Positions 48,629-59,479 of a stretch of DNA of 64,000 nucleotides are shown piece by piece (position 1 is the stretch's first letter; the number at the start of each line of letters is the position of its first letter). The translations under genes and the position numbers were made by a program. The stretch is taken from contig OU612067.1 in the NCBI GenBank assembly GCA_914767715.1, positions 29,796,162 to 29,860,161 on the forward strand. The letters are read 5' to 3'. The DNA comes from Membranipora membranacea (Eukaryota; Bryozoa; Gymnolaemata; Cheilostomatida; Membraniporidae). A model generated the notes under the pieces. It was not told the origin of the DNA and made no database searches. It was given only the letters and a program-made list of their open reading frames with translations.

Positions 48629-49354
48629 TTAAGGGCGTGCGGCAAAAGTACAAAAGCATTTTCCGTTTTTACACCATGCTTTCCTCTTATCGGCGTAAAC
48701 TGGCTCTATCTTACCACAGATATCCCTATCACATTGATCTTGACTTTGACATTTACCGAAGTACCCACCTGCAAGGGGGGCGGCTGCCTGAACCTCTACA
48801 ATGAAGAATTGCAAAACAGAGTTATGTTACTTTTATTTCACTGAAGATGCCCGGAGTTTAACATATTTGTTTCTAAATATATATCACAGTGAACAGTCAG
48901 ATATCAACCAAAAATGATCATTTGCACAGGTTTAGTGTACTTTTTGAAGATACCCTCATCAACTATAATCCGTCGGTAATGGATACCATTCCCAGTGCTG
49001 AGTTATCTCCATTGACTCCCTCACATGGTGGTGGCCAACGTTTGTTATTTATTTCTACCTAAAGTGTCTAATATCTCTATTCTATACTGCTGTATTATCA
49101 CCAAATTTACCATACATGTTATCTGTTGAAATGCAGAAGTGAAACAATACCGTGTACTGACACTTGATCAGTAGGGCCAATACAGTAATAGATTTTCTCA
49201 TATTTTGATGGGTCATATCTCTATTTAAACAGTTGTATTATCAATAAAGCTACCATGCAGATAACTTTTTGAGCTGTGAAGGTGAAAACTTACTAGGTAT
49301 GGTGAATAGGCACGTCATCAGTAAGGCCAACGCGGTAATATTCAACATCCTCAT
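48629..49354 (-). CDS. six-cysteine secreted peptide A (CSalpha-beta-like)
   Basis: Minus strand; coding exons 49354-49294 and 48795-48629, phase-1 intron (GTAAGT donor, TTGTAG acceptor), 75 aa. Residues 1-20 are a hydrophobic signal peptide (ALALLMTCLFTIP). The mature part has cysteines at 36, 42, 47, 62, 67 and 69 with spacing C-x5-C-x4-C-x14-C-x4-C-x-C and a GKCFC end like the gamma-core of defensins and scorpion-type toxins. The x4 between Cys2 and Cys3 departs from the CxxxC of the standard CSalpha-beta helix. Predicted net charge of the processed chain is about +5. A 5'-UTR exon ends at 49867 and its intron acceptor lies at 49389-49390. A host-defence peptide is the likeliest role; a venom-type or signalling role is possible. 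Confidence 0.82.
48796..49293 (-). other. intron of peptide gene A
   Basis: 498-nt intron. It shares patches with the gene B intron (for example GGTAATGGATACCATT near 48974 against AGTATCCATTACCGAC near 55577), confirming common origin. Confidence 0.75.
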
Positions 49355-49927
49355 TCTCTCTTGTCTTTTGGTTCACTTCTCAACTTCACTGTAAAAAAAA
49401 AATATTTGAAACTTGGTATGGGCTGTGGCCAAGGAGTCACAGAGCAATGATCCGTATATCATATTCATCGCATACCTTAGGATGTTCCTAATTTTGTCTA
49501 TCTGATTTCAAATGCCAAAAAGCTTAAGTAATCTTTTCTGTCAAAAAGTACCGGGCTTGGAAATTTAAGTTTATACAAACCTTCCCTGGACAACGTTGGT
49601 ATTTGAGCAAATTTGACGCTTCTGAATTCTCAATGCTCATGAAAGCAGAATCAATATCAGATAATGGTACCATCATCCATATTTGTAATCAATCAGTTAT
49701 TCAAAATTAAATAAATTTGAGTAAACAATCAACTTCAGCTAAAGAATAGTTACCTCTCAACTGATCTCAGATTATATTGAGTTCCTAATCTCCATAGGAG
49801 TTGTATGCTAAATGAAATCAAACAATTTCCGAAACGAACCAAATAATACATGTGAGTAACTTTTACCTTGAAGCTTGTCTCACTCTTACAGCCAGCAGCA
49901 TATGAAAACAATTGCATGATATCTTGT

Positions 49928-49935
49928 CTTTTATA
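49928..49935 (-). promoter_or_regulatory. TATA box of peptide gene A
   Basis: TATAAAAG on the minus strand, in the context GGTATAAAAGACAAGATATCAT, nearly the same as gene B. A short 5'-UTR exon follows (about 49905-49867), ending AGCTTCAAG/GTAAAA. Confidence 0.75.
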
Positions 49936-50262
49936 CCAAACTTATTGTGGATAAAATAGGCCACACCCATGTATCCTTGTAACGAACATTGTTGTTTATT
50001 AGTTCCATTCAATGACTCTATATATTTCATGACGCGCCTATCAGCATAACAGTGACAATGTTAATTAATTAATTTAAGTGCGCATAAGTAATAAAGTAAC
50101 AAAAGAGGCGGAACCATATGAGGTGTGTTATGATAGTTGTATTGCCGTAAATCCCCCAGTGACTAACTTAACGAGTGTCACAACACACATCATTATTGTC
50201 TCCATTGCAATTGACTAAAGATTGTACTAATATGTATAATTTACATCGCTGTTTCAATTTTA

Positions 50263-51007
50263 CATAAGTCCACTCCAAATTAATTCCTTGATCTAGATGA
50301 ATGCCCGCCACCTTGTCAGAGCCTTGATAAAATCAAAATACCGCCAGAAGCCATTTGGAAATAGTAATAAAATAATAAAATACTTTACCTCCTGGTCAAT
50401 TGACCAAGTAAAATATAAAACATATACCCCTAAACGCCTGTGAATTCCCTATATGTATGCACATGGTATGCATGATATATATTTTTATTACCTATGGTGA
50501 GTGGTCACTCAATATGCATGAAGAGAACAAAAAATAAAACATGAACAATTACGTTTCAGTTTCAGTATTTCTGATTGGCAATTAGTAGTGTGCTTGACCA
50601 ATGTGAGGCAACCTATTATCTTGTACTAAATGATAAAAATTGTTGCAGCTAGGGTAGGAGGTGTGGCTTGTTTCTATTGTGTCAATGGCTAATTATTCGT
50701 ATACAAACATTGTGAAAGCACATGGTTACACAGTATAAGATCATATATGCCTTATTAGTAGACTTGGTGCACAGATGCCTCGCAATTTGAGTTAATGGAG
50801 CAGGGTTGGTTGGAGAGAGGGAGATAAAATTTAAAAAAAACAATTTTCAGCCCTTGAGTTCATGGTACAGGCTACAGATAAAACAAATAATGTTTTTACT
50901 CCGGCTGTTCTATGGGGCTAAAATATAAAATAAAAAAACACCTCCCTCCACCTACAAATCTTCAAAATGATATCTAGATCAAGGTATTAATTTGGAGTGG
51001 CCTTATG
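50263..51007. mobile_element. 745-bp inverted-repeat element, non-autonomous
   Basis: CATAAGTCCACTCCAAATTA at 50263 and onward to about 50298 recurs as its reverse complement at 50972-51007 (about 36 bp, few mismatches, including CCTTGATCTAGAT). No coding capacity; no clear target duplication found. It sits only in the left half of the large palindrome. Confidence 0.7.
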
Positions 51008-51093
51008 CCAAGTAAGAATAAGGAATTTGTGGGTTTAAGAAAAGCACCCATGTTGTGTTGTGTCAGTCAAACTAGTTACATAAGATATTTTGT

Positions 51094-51745
51094 ATGTATT
51101 ATGCTACAAACTGAATCCCAGACAAATTGGTGGGCTTTCAAATATAGACACATCATTTGTCAAATTAGATGTTGTTTGTCACAAATTTTCAAAGCAATAT
51201 GTCTGCAATTCGTGTGATAGCGAGACAGAAAACAGTATTATATAGTTATTACATACTAAATTATTCAAGAGAGAATTTGATAGTTTTCGAAAACCCTCGC
51301 TTTCTGCTACAAAATTACATCAAGTGTTGTGCAAGTCATTGGGCTACCAGATATATTGTTAGATAAATTCATGGATCCAGAATGTTATTGATACCAGACA
51401 TCTTTCCAGACAGATACTATGTATTATGCTACAAGCTGAATCCAAGACAAATTGGTGGGCTTTCAAATATTAGACACATGGTTTGTCAAATTAGATGTAG
51501 TTTGTCACACATTTTCAAAGCAAAATGTCTGCACTTCGTGTGATAGCGAGACAGAAAACAGTTATTACATACTAAATGATTTGAAAGAGAAATTGTTAGT
51601 TTTCGGAAACCCTCACTTACTGCTGCAAAATTACATCAGGTGTTATGCAAGTTATTGAGCTACCAGGCCAAAGCGTTAGATGAATTCATGGAACCAGAAT
51701 GTTATTGATACCAGACATCCTCCCAGACAGATACTTCCAACATGT
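51094..51745 (+). repeat. tandem duplication, about 325-bp unit
   Basis: GTATTATGCTACAAACTGAA at 51094 and GTATTATGCTACAAGCTGAA at about 51421 start two diverged direct copies. Both contain GTGTGATAGCGAGACAGAAA and end near GATACCAGACATC. The second copy's right part also belongs to the inner palindrome arm (match at about 53820-54045). Open frames in it look incidental. Confidence 0.8.
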
Positions 51746-52106
51746 TCATAACAAGAAGTCTGTCATTATGCCATGGTGATGCAGTTAATGGATTTTGCAT
51801 CATACCAAGTGATAGCGGCTACGTGGAAATGGGTGTTACATTACGTTACATAGTTATATATATAATGGTGGACCTTTCTTACCCGCAAATTTGTATGGCT
51901 AAGTTTAATGTCTGCCCTCTATTAGAATCTAGTCTCTATCCTAGACGCTGATAGCGCCAGTACTGTAGTGCGACACATCAATTTGTGAACTGTGTCGCTA
52001 CTTCGTATGTGCTAGTTTGGCTGCAAACCAATGATATTATTGAAATTTGACGCTGAGTTACTTTGCTGGCTTCAAGACATTAGAAACCTGCACAGTGAAT
52101 CTCAAA

Positions 52107-52455
52107 CCACTGCTGCCACACAGCCAAATTTTTGCTTATTGAATTCTATATAGCTCAAAACTAATAAAATGAGGCTGAAATATCAGCTTTGTCACCTAAT
52201 GAGCAAACGATTTGCACAAACAGATCTTCAAAACAGGGTATGAAATTAATTATCTACCATATCATGTGACTAGTTACTGTCTTACTAGTGGAAATTAATG
52301 TCATCATCAGCTAGTGCGTAAATGTCATGCCCCTGCAGATCAGTCTGTGCAAACTATTTGCCCATTAGGTGACAATTCTTAGATTGAAGCCTCAATTAGT
52401 CCCCTTGGAGTTATTTAGAGTTCAATGTGCTTAAATTTGCCTGAGTGGCAGCGGT
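52107..52455. repeat. foldback unit, left copy
   Basis: About 125 bp at 52107-52231 is the reverse complement of about 52337-52455 (shared CATTAGGTGACAA, GTGGCAGC and TTTGCACAAAC-like strings), with a spacer of about 105 bp. The whole unit occurs again inverted at 53097-53450. Confidence 0.75.
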
Positions 52456-53096
52456 AGTTTAAACGCTTTTCTCATGTTAAACAACTAATTATAGCAGCAG
52501 TTAGAATTAATAACCACCAGCTTTGTCTAAGGTACCAGATTGAGATCCCACTAACATGGAACAATTGTGAGTGCAGAGTTTTTTTCAGTGGTGCATTATA
52601 GTTCAAGCCTTCAGGCCTACTATCAAAATGAACAATATAAATTATCGAATCTATTATTGAACAGCTGATCCAAATTGATTAGATAATCAAAAAGATCATA
52701 GTTGTTGACTCAACCGATGATACCATGATTATGAATTCTGGGAAGCTGCAAGAAACACTGATCCACTTAAAGAAATTTCTAGAATAACAGGCATAGTTCA
52801 ATAGCCACCACTGACACTATATTAAATTTTCGATTTTGCAAATCACTCAATCTTATAAATTTGTTTATAGACAGAAATCTGTATTACAAGTTTGATGGAT
52901 TTAAATCTATTAATAATGGATTAGAATAATTGAGATGGCCCCATAGGCAAGTGAGATTATATGTACTTGGATAAAATAGGAAAGCTAATCTCAGAGTCAG
53001 GACTTCACCCTTTGAGCTTGTGCAAGCATGCTAGCTGAAATCGTACTTCTTTTATCCGGTATGTGCGAGATTCAATCATGGTATTCAATTCAATTC
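52456..53096. other. spacer at the palindrome centre
   Basis: About 640 bp of unique AT-rich sequence between the inner arms, ending in a short AATTC repeat (about 53088-53102). No gene seen. Confidence 0.55.
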
Positions 53097-53450
53097 AATT
53101 CAGGCAAATTTGTGCTCATTGAACTCTGTATAACTCCAAGGGAACTAGTTGAGACTTTAATCTAAGAATTGTCACCAAATGGGCAAATAATTTGCACAAA
53201 CTGATCTGTAATTCAGGGCATGATGAAATTTACGCACTAGCTGATGACGTCATTAGTTTCCACGAGTAAGACAGCAACTACGGCACATGATATGGTACAC
53301 AAATAATTTCATACTCTGTTTTGACGTTCTGTTTGTTTGCTCATCAGGTGACAATGCTGATATTTGAGCCTCATTTTATTATTTTTGAGCTATACAGAAT
53401 TCAATATGCACATATTTGGCTGTGTGGCAGCGGTGGTTCAAGATTATATG
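53097..53450. repeat. foldback unit, right copy
   Basis: Counterpart of 52107-52455: units at about 53097-53222 and 53325-53450 are inverted relative to each other and to the left copy. Confidence 0.75.
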
Positions 53451-54045
53451 CGCATGTCTCTAATGTTTCGAAGCCAGCAAAGTTACTCGGCATAAAGTTG
53501 CAATATTATCATTGGTTTGCAGCCAAACTAGCACATTCAAGGTGGCGACACAGTGCACAAATTGATATCTTGCACTACAGTACTGGCGCTATCGGCGTCT
53601 AGAATGGAGACTAGATTTCATTAGAGGGTAGACATTTAACTTAGCTATACAAATGTGCGGGTAAGAAAAGTGCACCATTATGTGCATCACTATGTAAGGT
53701 AATGTAATATCTATTTCCATGTAACACCTATCACTTGGTATGATGTAAAATTCATTAACTGCATCACCATGACATAATGACAGACTTCTTGTTATGAACA
53801 TGTTGGAAGTATCTGTCTGGGAGGATGTCTGGTATCAATAACATTCTGGTTCCATGAATTCATCTAACGCTTTGGCCTGGTAGCTCAATAACTTGCATAA
53901 CACCTGATGTAATTTTGCAGCAGTAAGTGAGGGTTTCCGAAAACTAACAATTTCTCTTTCAAATCATTTAGTATGTAATAACTGTTTTCTGTCTCGCTAT
54001 CACACAAAGTGCAGACATTTTGCTTTGAAAATGTGTGACAAACTA

Positions 54046-54760
54046 CATCTATAAACATCTGGCACAATGGTTAAGACAAAGCGGTGACATTGAGTAATTC
54101 AATAGATAATATTTTGTACCATATTTTTGAGGGGTTTAACTGCAGCTGTCAAACTCTTGTCTTTCTTAATCATTTGTGTGCATAACTCATCATGCTATCA
54201 GAAGGAGATGGTCCAACAATTAACCTTTTTACATTGATTAGTTTGTTATAGGTAGAAAGATGGTGCAAGACAAAGTGTCACATGCAACAGTATTGGTCAC
54301 TACCGGTTATCTAGCTACCATAAATATTAGATAGGGTGAATAAAAAAATTTTGAGGTTTTGCATACAACCTGTACCTCTTTCACTATTAGATCAATGGAA
54401 TACATTTTGTTGGAAGAAATACAACAAACAACATCTTGTGACTGGGTGTTTGGTCTGGTATTTAGAATCATACTGGTTCCAATATGTCAAAGTCATCCAT
54501 ATTCATTTATGTAACTGTTACTCATGTACAACATCATAGATGTGATATGTTGTATCCAATTCCATCAACTTTGAACCAAAAAAATGCTGAATGTATTCTC
54601 ATAATCCAAGTGTGGTAGCTTACAGCAAATCTAGAGCGACAAGTGTAATAATTGTTTTTTTTCCTCTGATCATTTCATGGATACAGCAGGAACCAAAATT
54701 CAAAATAGTAACTAGGTTTTACCCTTAGATGTTGATCCTACTATTATTTATGTACACTCC
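54046..54760. other. unique segment between the two right-hand palindrome blocks
   Basis: No match to the left arm and no gene recognised. A short frame at 54336-54539 has no support. Confidence 0.4.
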
Positions 54761-54864
54761 TTAATTAATTAGCATTGACACTGTGATGCGGTTAGGCTTG
54801 TCATGAAACATACAGCCGTTGGATGGAACTAATGAGTGGGAGTGGCCTATTCTATTAAGTTTGG

Positions 54865-54872
54865 TATAAAAT
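54865..54872 (+). promoter_or_regulatory. TATA box of peptide gene B
   Basis: TATAAAAT in the context TTTGGTATAAAATACAAGATAT. A 5'-UTR exon (start estimated about 54895) ends at 54933 (AGCTTCAAG/GTAAAA), and the next exon opens after TTTCTTTACAG at 55316, upstream of the ATG. Confidence 0.75.
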
Positions 54873-55349
54873 ACAAGATATCATATAAATGTTTCAATCT
54901 ACTGCTGGCTGTAAGAGTGAGACAAGCTTCAAGGTAAAAGTTACTCGCATGTTACAATTGTTTCTCTTCTGATTGGTTTGATTTCATTCAGCATACAACC
55001 CTGTTGGAGATTAGGGACTCAATAGAATCATTTGTTCAAGCTGAAGTTTTTGGCTTCAATAAATTTAATTTTGAACTTGCTCAAATACCAATGTTGCAAA
55101 GGACTTTGTTAACTCAGGCCCAAGCCAAGCCCATCCAAGCCAAACCGGGTACTCTTCAACACGAAACAATATTTCAGCTTCCTGGCGTTTGAAGTTAGAT
55201 AGACGATATTAGGAACATCCTTAGGTATTAGGTGATTTCAAAGTAAAGATTATTGCCATGTGACCCCTTGGCCTTGGCACATACCAAGTTTAAAATTGTA
55301 CTTATTTCTTTACAGTGAAATTCAAAGGTAAACCAAAAGAAAAGAGAGA

Positions 55350-55922
55350 ATGAAGATGTTGACTATTTCCGCGTTGGCCTTGCTGATGACTTGTCTATTC
55401 ACCATATCCGGTAAGGTTTCACATTTCAAAAGACGATCTGCACGGTAGCTTTATTGATAATACAACAGTTCAAAATAGAGAAATGAGCTATCAAAATATG
55501 AGAAATTCTAAATTAGGTAGACCCTAATTACAAAAACAGGCACCTACAGTATGAGATGGCTCAGCACGATGAATAGTATCCATTACCGACATGTTGTTGT
55601 TGATGTGTGTATCTACATAAGTACTATAAACCTGTGCAAGCGGTCATTACAGGTTCCTATCCGACTTTACAATTTAGTAAATATTTAGCAACAGATATGT
55701 TCAACTCGTCGCATCTACGATGAAATCAAATTATAAAACCTTGTTATACCATTCTTCATTGTAGAAGTTCAGGCAGCTGCCTTTTCAGGTGGATACTTTG
55801 GTGAATGTGATAGTCCTGAAGGATGTAATAATGACTGTGGTCGAATGGAGCCAAGTTACACTAACAAAATGAGATCGCTTTGTAATTCTGGAGAATGCTT
55901 TTGTACTTTTGCTTCAATTTGA
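55350..55922 (+). CDS. six-cysteine secreted peptide B (CSalpha-beta-like)
   Basis: Coding exons 55350-55410 and 55765-55922, phase-1 intron (GTAAGG / TTGTAG), 72 aa. The signal peptide (1-20) is identical to peptide A at 16 of 20 positions. Cysteines at 35, 41, 45, 60, 65 and 67 give C-x5-C-x3-C-x14-C-x4-C-x-C, with the CxxxC helix motif and a GECFC gamma-core-like end. This cysteine pattern is that of CSalpha-beta defensins and short toxins, though with a longer Cys3-Cys4 gap. Processed net charge is about -4, opposite to peptide A, so the two copies have probably diverged in target. Expression should be driven from the TATA at 54865 through a spliced leader exon; AATAAA is at 55978. Confidence 0.85.
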
Positions 55923-55977
55923 TGTCATTAATGAAAACTGACACTGCTTATAAGTGCCTTCTCATAGGACTATGCAG

Positions 55978-55983
55978 AATAAA
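55978..55983 (+). terminator. poly(A) signal of peptide gene B
   Basis: AATAAA, 56 nt after the stop, in a GCAGAATAAAG context shared with gene A. Confidence 0.75.
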
Positions 55984-56038
55984 GTGCATAAATAATACTG
56001 AATAATTAACTCATTATTATTATTATACTAACCTAGTA

Positions 56039-58258
56039 AGGCTGATCAAGCTATTGATCAGATACTCTGTTTCTTAAAACCCTACCACAAAGGTGTATTT
56101 TATAACAAATTCTGGAGGCCTGAACATTGTGCCAGTCAGTTTAAAGTAATTGCCCAGCTCTGTACTCTGACCACATAACTGAAATGGTGGATACGCCCAA
56201 AACTAGCCGCAAACAATATCATGTAACCATAAATGGTCATGGAAGTAATCTTAGTGATCTCACAACATTATGAGTAAATACAAGTTTTTCTTGAATATCA
56301 TTGCTTTGTGCTATAGTTAGTTTTGAACTATAGCAGAACTCTCAGCCAGCATGAGTTGTTCACATTTTTGAAGTCTATTTGGGACCTCCAAGTGGTTTCA
56401 GAATATGATCTAAAAAATTAAGACTTCCTCTTCATATATATTTAAGTTAGTAAACTCAAAAATATACAGTTTGATTTTCATTGACAATCTAGCTGTGTAT
56501 AGCCCTAGATTGCTCAGGATGAGGATCCTCCAAGGTCGGGAGCTCTGGTTGTAGTGTTGTAGATATATATATATATGTATATACTTTAAAGTGGCCTTAT
56601 TTGATCTCTTGTATCCATTAGTGTTATCAATATGATCATTCCATGACACAGTATCATTAATGACATTAAGTCAGAAGTTTTGATTTTCTTTGCCTTTCAA
56701 GAATAGTTGTGGCTGTGAAAACTGCAAATGATGTGATGCATAAGCCATAAAACAACAGACAGTGTGATTCAAGACTATTGCTACAAACCCAGCAAACATG
56801 CAAGATGTTGCATGATTGTAACAATATTGGGAGTCTGTTTTCTAGAGTCAAAATGTTTACTGAATATTGTAAGAACATTTTTTAAGCTTTACAATCAAGT
56901 TGATGACCAATATTTGGTTTAATATTTAGAAAATATTCAGGAAATATTTATCAACAGAATCTCATGCACATTTCTTCAAGATCTTAATTATTTCCTTCGA
57001 ACCAAGAAAATAGCCATTACCATTTTTGCAATTTGCTTAGCTCACCAGCATACCTGTAAATCATTTGAGATTCTTCGCAGAACGGGATAGGGAATGGGAG
57101 CTGGCAGTTAGGCACCACACTAATGCCCTGAGTGTGCAAACTTTTCTGCAAAAACGATGTGTCAGATGGTTTGAGAGCGCATTTCGAGAAGAGAATTTCT
57201 AATCATTATTATACTTACTTCATAATCTACCAGGATGCACCTTTAGAGACATAGGTGTTAATTTGGTCTGTAATTGATGTTAACCTGTTTTCTATCCTAA
57301 ATGACTTGTTGACAATCTAGAAAGATTCAGGGAGCCAATACTGCAGAGTTCAGCCGTTGCCACTCAATCAGTCTATAATTATACCCTAATTTTGCATAAA
57401 CATTGCCTTTTATGAAAAAAAGGAGTTGTCCACCTACTTATCCTGCTCGTCCAGTTGTATGCAATTTTCTCAAACGGGTTGAGGGCTGCATAAATTTGGG
57501 TACCTAGGGTTACACGATGGGCAGTCCTGGTTTAGTTCATCTAATGAAGATGACTGCCGCCCTATAATTAATGAAATTCACAGAGTCCTGATAAAAAAAA
57601 CTTGCTTGGGGATCGGAATTTACATAGTTTTTTTCTATTTTGTTGAGCTATACGAAGATGGGATAACATCTTCAACTTTATGAAAGCTGATGGCTAGGTA
57701 AGAGTATCAATGTAAAGACCTGTATAAATTTTTGCAAGTCAGCACCAGTTAAGACATCAAATACATGTTACCAATAACCGAACATTGCCTCCGCAGCAAA
57801 GTTTTACAATTACTCTTATCAGTTTTTGCCGATTCTTTTGACCGTGGAACTCATTGTAAGTAATTTACAGACTGCTTCTTACAAATACAAAAGCTTTGGA
57901 AAAAGTACCGAAGCTCACTGGCACTACTCTGTTCAAAATCTCTCAAAAGTACCAGGAAATTGGTCAAAATCTTTTTTGAGATTTTAACAATCTAATGCTT
58001 GGCGAATTGAGTACATCTTCTCATTTGATGCTGGTTTGAACCACAGCCTGCCATCATTTATTCAAACTGTGGTTATAATTCATAGGTTTATCAGCTCATC
58101 ACAATCGGAACAAAGTCCTGCTTGTAAGCAAAACCAAAACCAAAACCCAATAATCTCAACCGTACTTGAATTGAAGGTCAATATTTTTTAGCATGTCAAC
58201 TTATTCCTGGACTAAGAATTTTGTCATGATACCTGAACAGTTAAAAGATCCCAATATG
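56039..58258. other. no gene recognised
   Basis: AT-rich sequence with a TA repeat near 56561-56583. The minus frame at 56410-56649 contains NDTVSWNDHID, faintly like a reverse transcriptase C-terminus ending in the TA run, but it is too short to call. Confidence 0.4.
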
Positions 58259-58266
58259 TATAAAAT
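58259..58266 (+). promoter_or_regulatory. TATA box of the 58 kb peptide gene
   Basis: TATAAAAT lies 68 bp upstream of the proposed ATG at 58327. Confidence 0.5.
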
Positions 58267-58326
58267 TCAAAAGGCAGGATAGATTTTACAAGATCTTTGA
58301 CTAGTTATTTTTGCCAATTTTTTCTG

Positions 58327-59166
58327 ATGCAGGAAATAATTAAAACAGTAACAATCACTCTATTTTGCATCTTCAAACTGGTTGTGGAGCTAGGTTTGCA
58401 AAGTGATTTCATTGCAATATTAATTTATTTGTGAAAAAAGATGTTAATATTGCTCAACCTCTAAGTACATTTGAAATATTTTATCAACACATCAACACAC
58501 ATATATTTTGCAGACATAAGCTCTCTCTATCGGACTGTTTCTGGCCCTCACATACCTTAAATTTTGAACCTTAACCAACCTGCCTGTTGCTGTCAAGTAT
58601 ACATGATTTCACATGCATGCATCATGGTTTTCTCATCTGACCTTTGCTTTGAACTAGATTTGAATTTAGTGAGTTTTAGGGCCAGTACAGAACACAGTAA
58701 CATCCGACAAGAAGGCAATTGAACTCCAAGTTGGAGCATTCCCGGCACAAGAAAGCCATACCGGTGTAGTAAGAAAGGTAATGCGAAACAATGAAAGTAT
58801 ATTTGCGATTGGGATCATGAACAATGCTGTCTGCCTAAGCAGCACACACCACAGTTTTGGTATTATGCTGCTGTGAACTTTGATATATATTTTGGTAATT
58901 GATTTTCATTCTCTAATAATCGTTTGTGAGGTGCACATTCATTCGATTTTGCATCATGGCTGATACGAATTCTCTATGCCAAGAGAAAACAGAGTATGAG
59001 CGGGCAACTCAAAATTGCAGCTATTTAAAAAAATTATCTTCTTATTTATGATCAAACAAAAAATCAACCTTATAACCCATGTGATCTCTAAATCTTGTTT
59101 TCCATGTATTTACAGAAGAAGGAGGAATCCAGCAGATTCGAACAAAGTGACAGGGACAATGCTTAA
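58327..59166 (+). CDS. probable short secreted peptide, cysteine-free mature part
   Basis: Proposed exons 58327-58393, 58680-58777 and 59116-59166 join to 216 nt (71 aa) without a stop. Exon 1 codes a hydrophobic leader (KTVTITLFCIFKLVV) and ends in phase 1. Exon 2 fills 32 whole codons and ends on GTAATG in phase 0. Exon 3 follows TATTTACAG and is highly charged (KKEESSRFEQSDRDNA), then TAA. The last two exons are well supported by their borders and by AATAAA at 59198. Exon 1 is weaker because its donor is GTTTGC. No family recognised; it could be a neuropeptide-like or linear host-defence peptide, or the end of a longer gene. Confidence 0.5.
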
Positions 59167-59197
59167 TGTCTTTTTTTAAACCTTTAAATATTCATCA

Positions 59198-59203
59198 AAT
59201 AAA
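59198..59203 (+). terminator. poly(A) signal of the 58 kb peptide gene
   Basis: AATAAA, 32 nt after the TAA. Confidence 0.65.
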
Positions 59204-59479
59204 AGTAAACATGTGAAATACGCTTTGCATTTATTCCACAGCAAAACAAATCCAAAGATTGAATGTGTCAATATTAGTGCAAGTCAATAGTACCAAAAAT
59301 AATTCTAAGGACTATCTATACCCGCTACACGTAGTTCATTTAAGATAACCTGAAGGTCTGTGCCCTCTATGATTTGTTTATAATCTTAATATTAGCCATA
59401 AAAAAAAACTCTAAAAGATGGCAGCAGTCAACTTATGATATTGCATTATATAATATGCTAACAATGTGCCCACCCGCAG

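Larger units (their letters stand above)
48527..56038. repeat. large imperfect palindrome carrying two peptide genes
   Basis: Left block 48527 to about 50080 matches the reverse complement of about 54760-56038, covering promoter, 5'-UTR exon, both coding exons, the intron and the poly(A) region of the two peptide genes. An inner block, about 51490-52455, matches about 53097-54045 in reverse. The centre is about 52.77 kb. The stretch between blocks differs: the left side holds a 745-bp inserted element and a tandem duplication. Divergence in the introns shows that the duplication is not recent. Confidence 0.85.

Noticed and set aside
51742-53801. Paired 69- and 70-codon frames starting alike in the two palindrome arms, as a duplicated gene
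   Set aside because: The similarity reflects the inverted DNA repeat; substitutions do not favour silent sites and no gene signals surround them.
56410-56649. Minus frame with NDTVSWNDHID followed by a TA repeat, as a reverse transcriptase tail
   Set aside because: Only about ten residues resemble the thumb region; too short to separate from chance.
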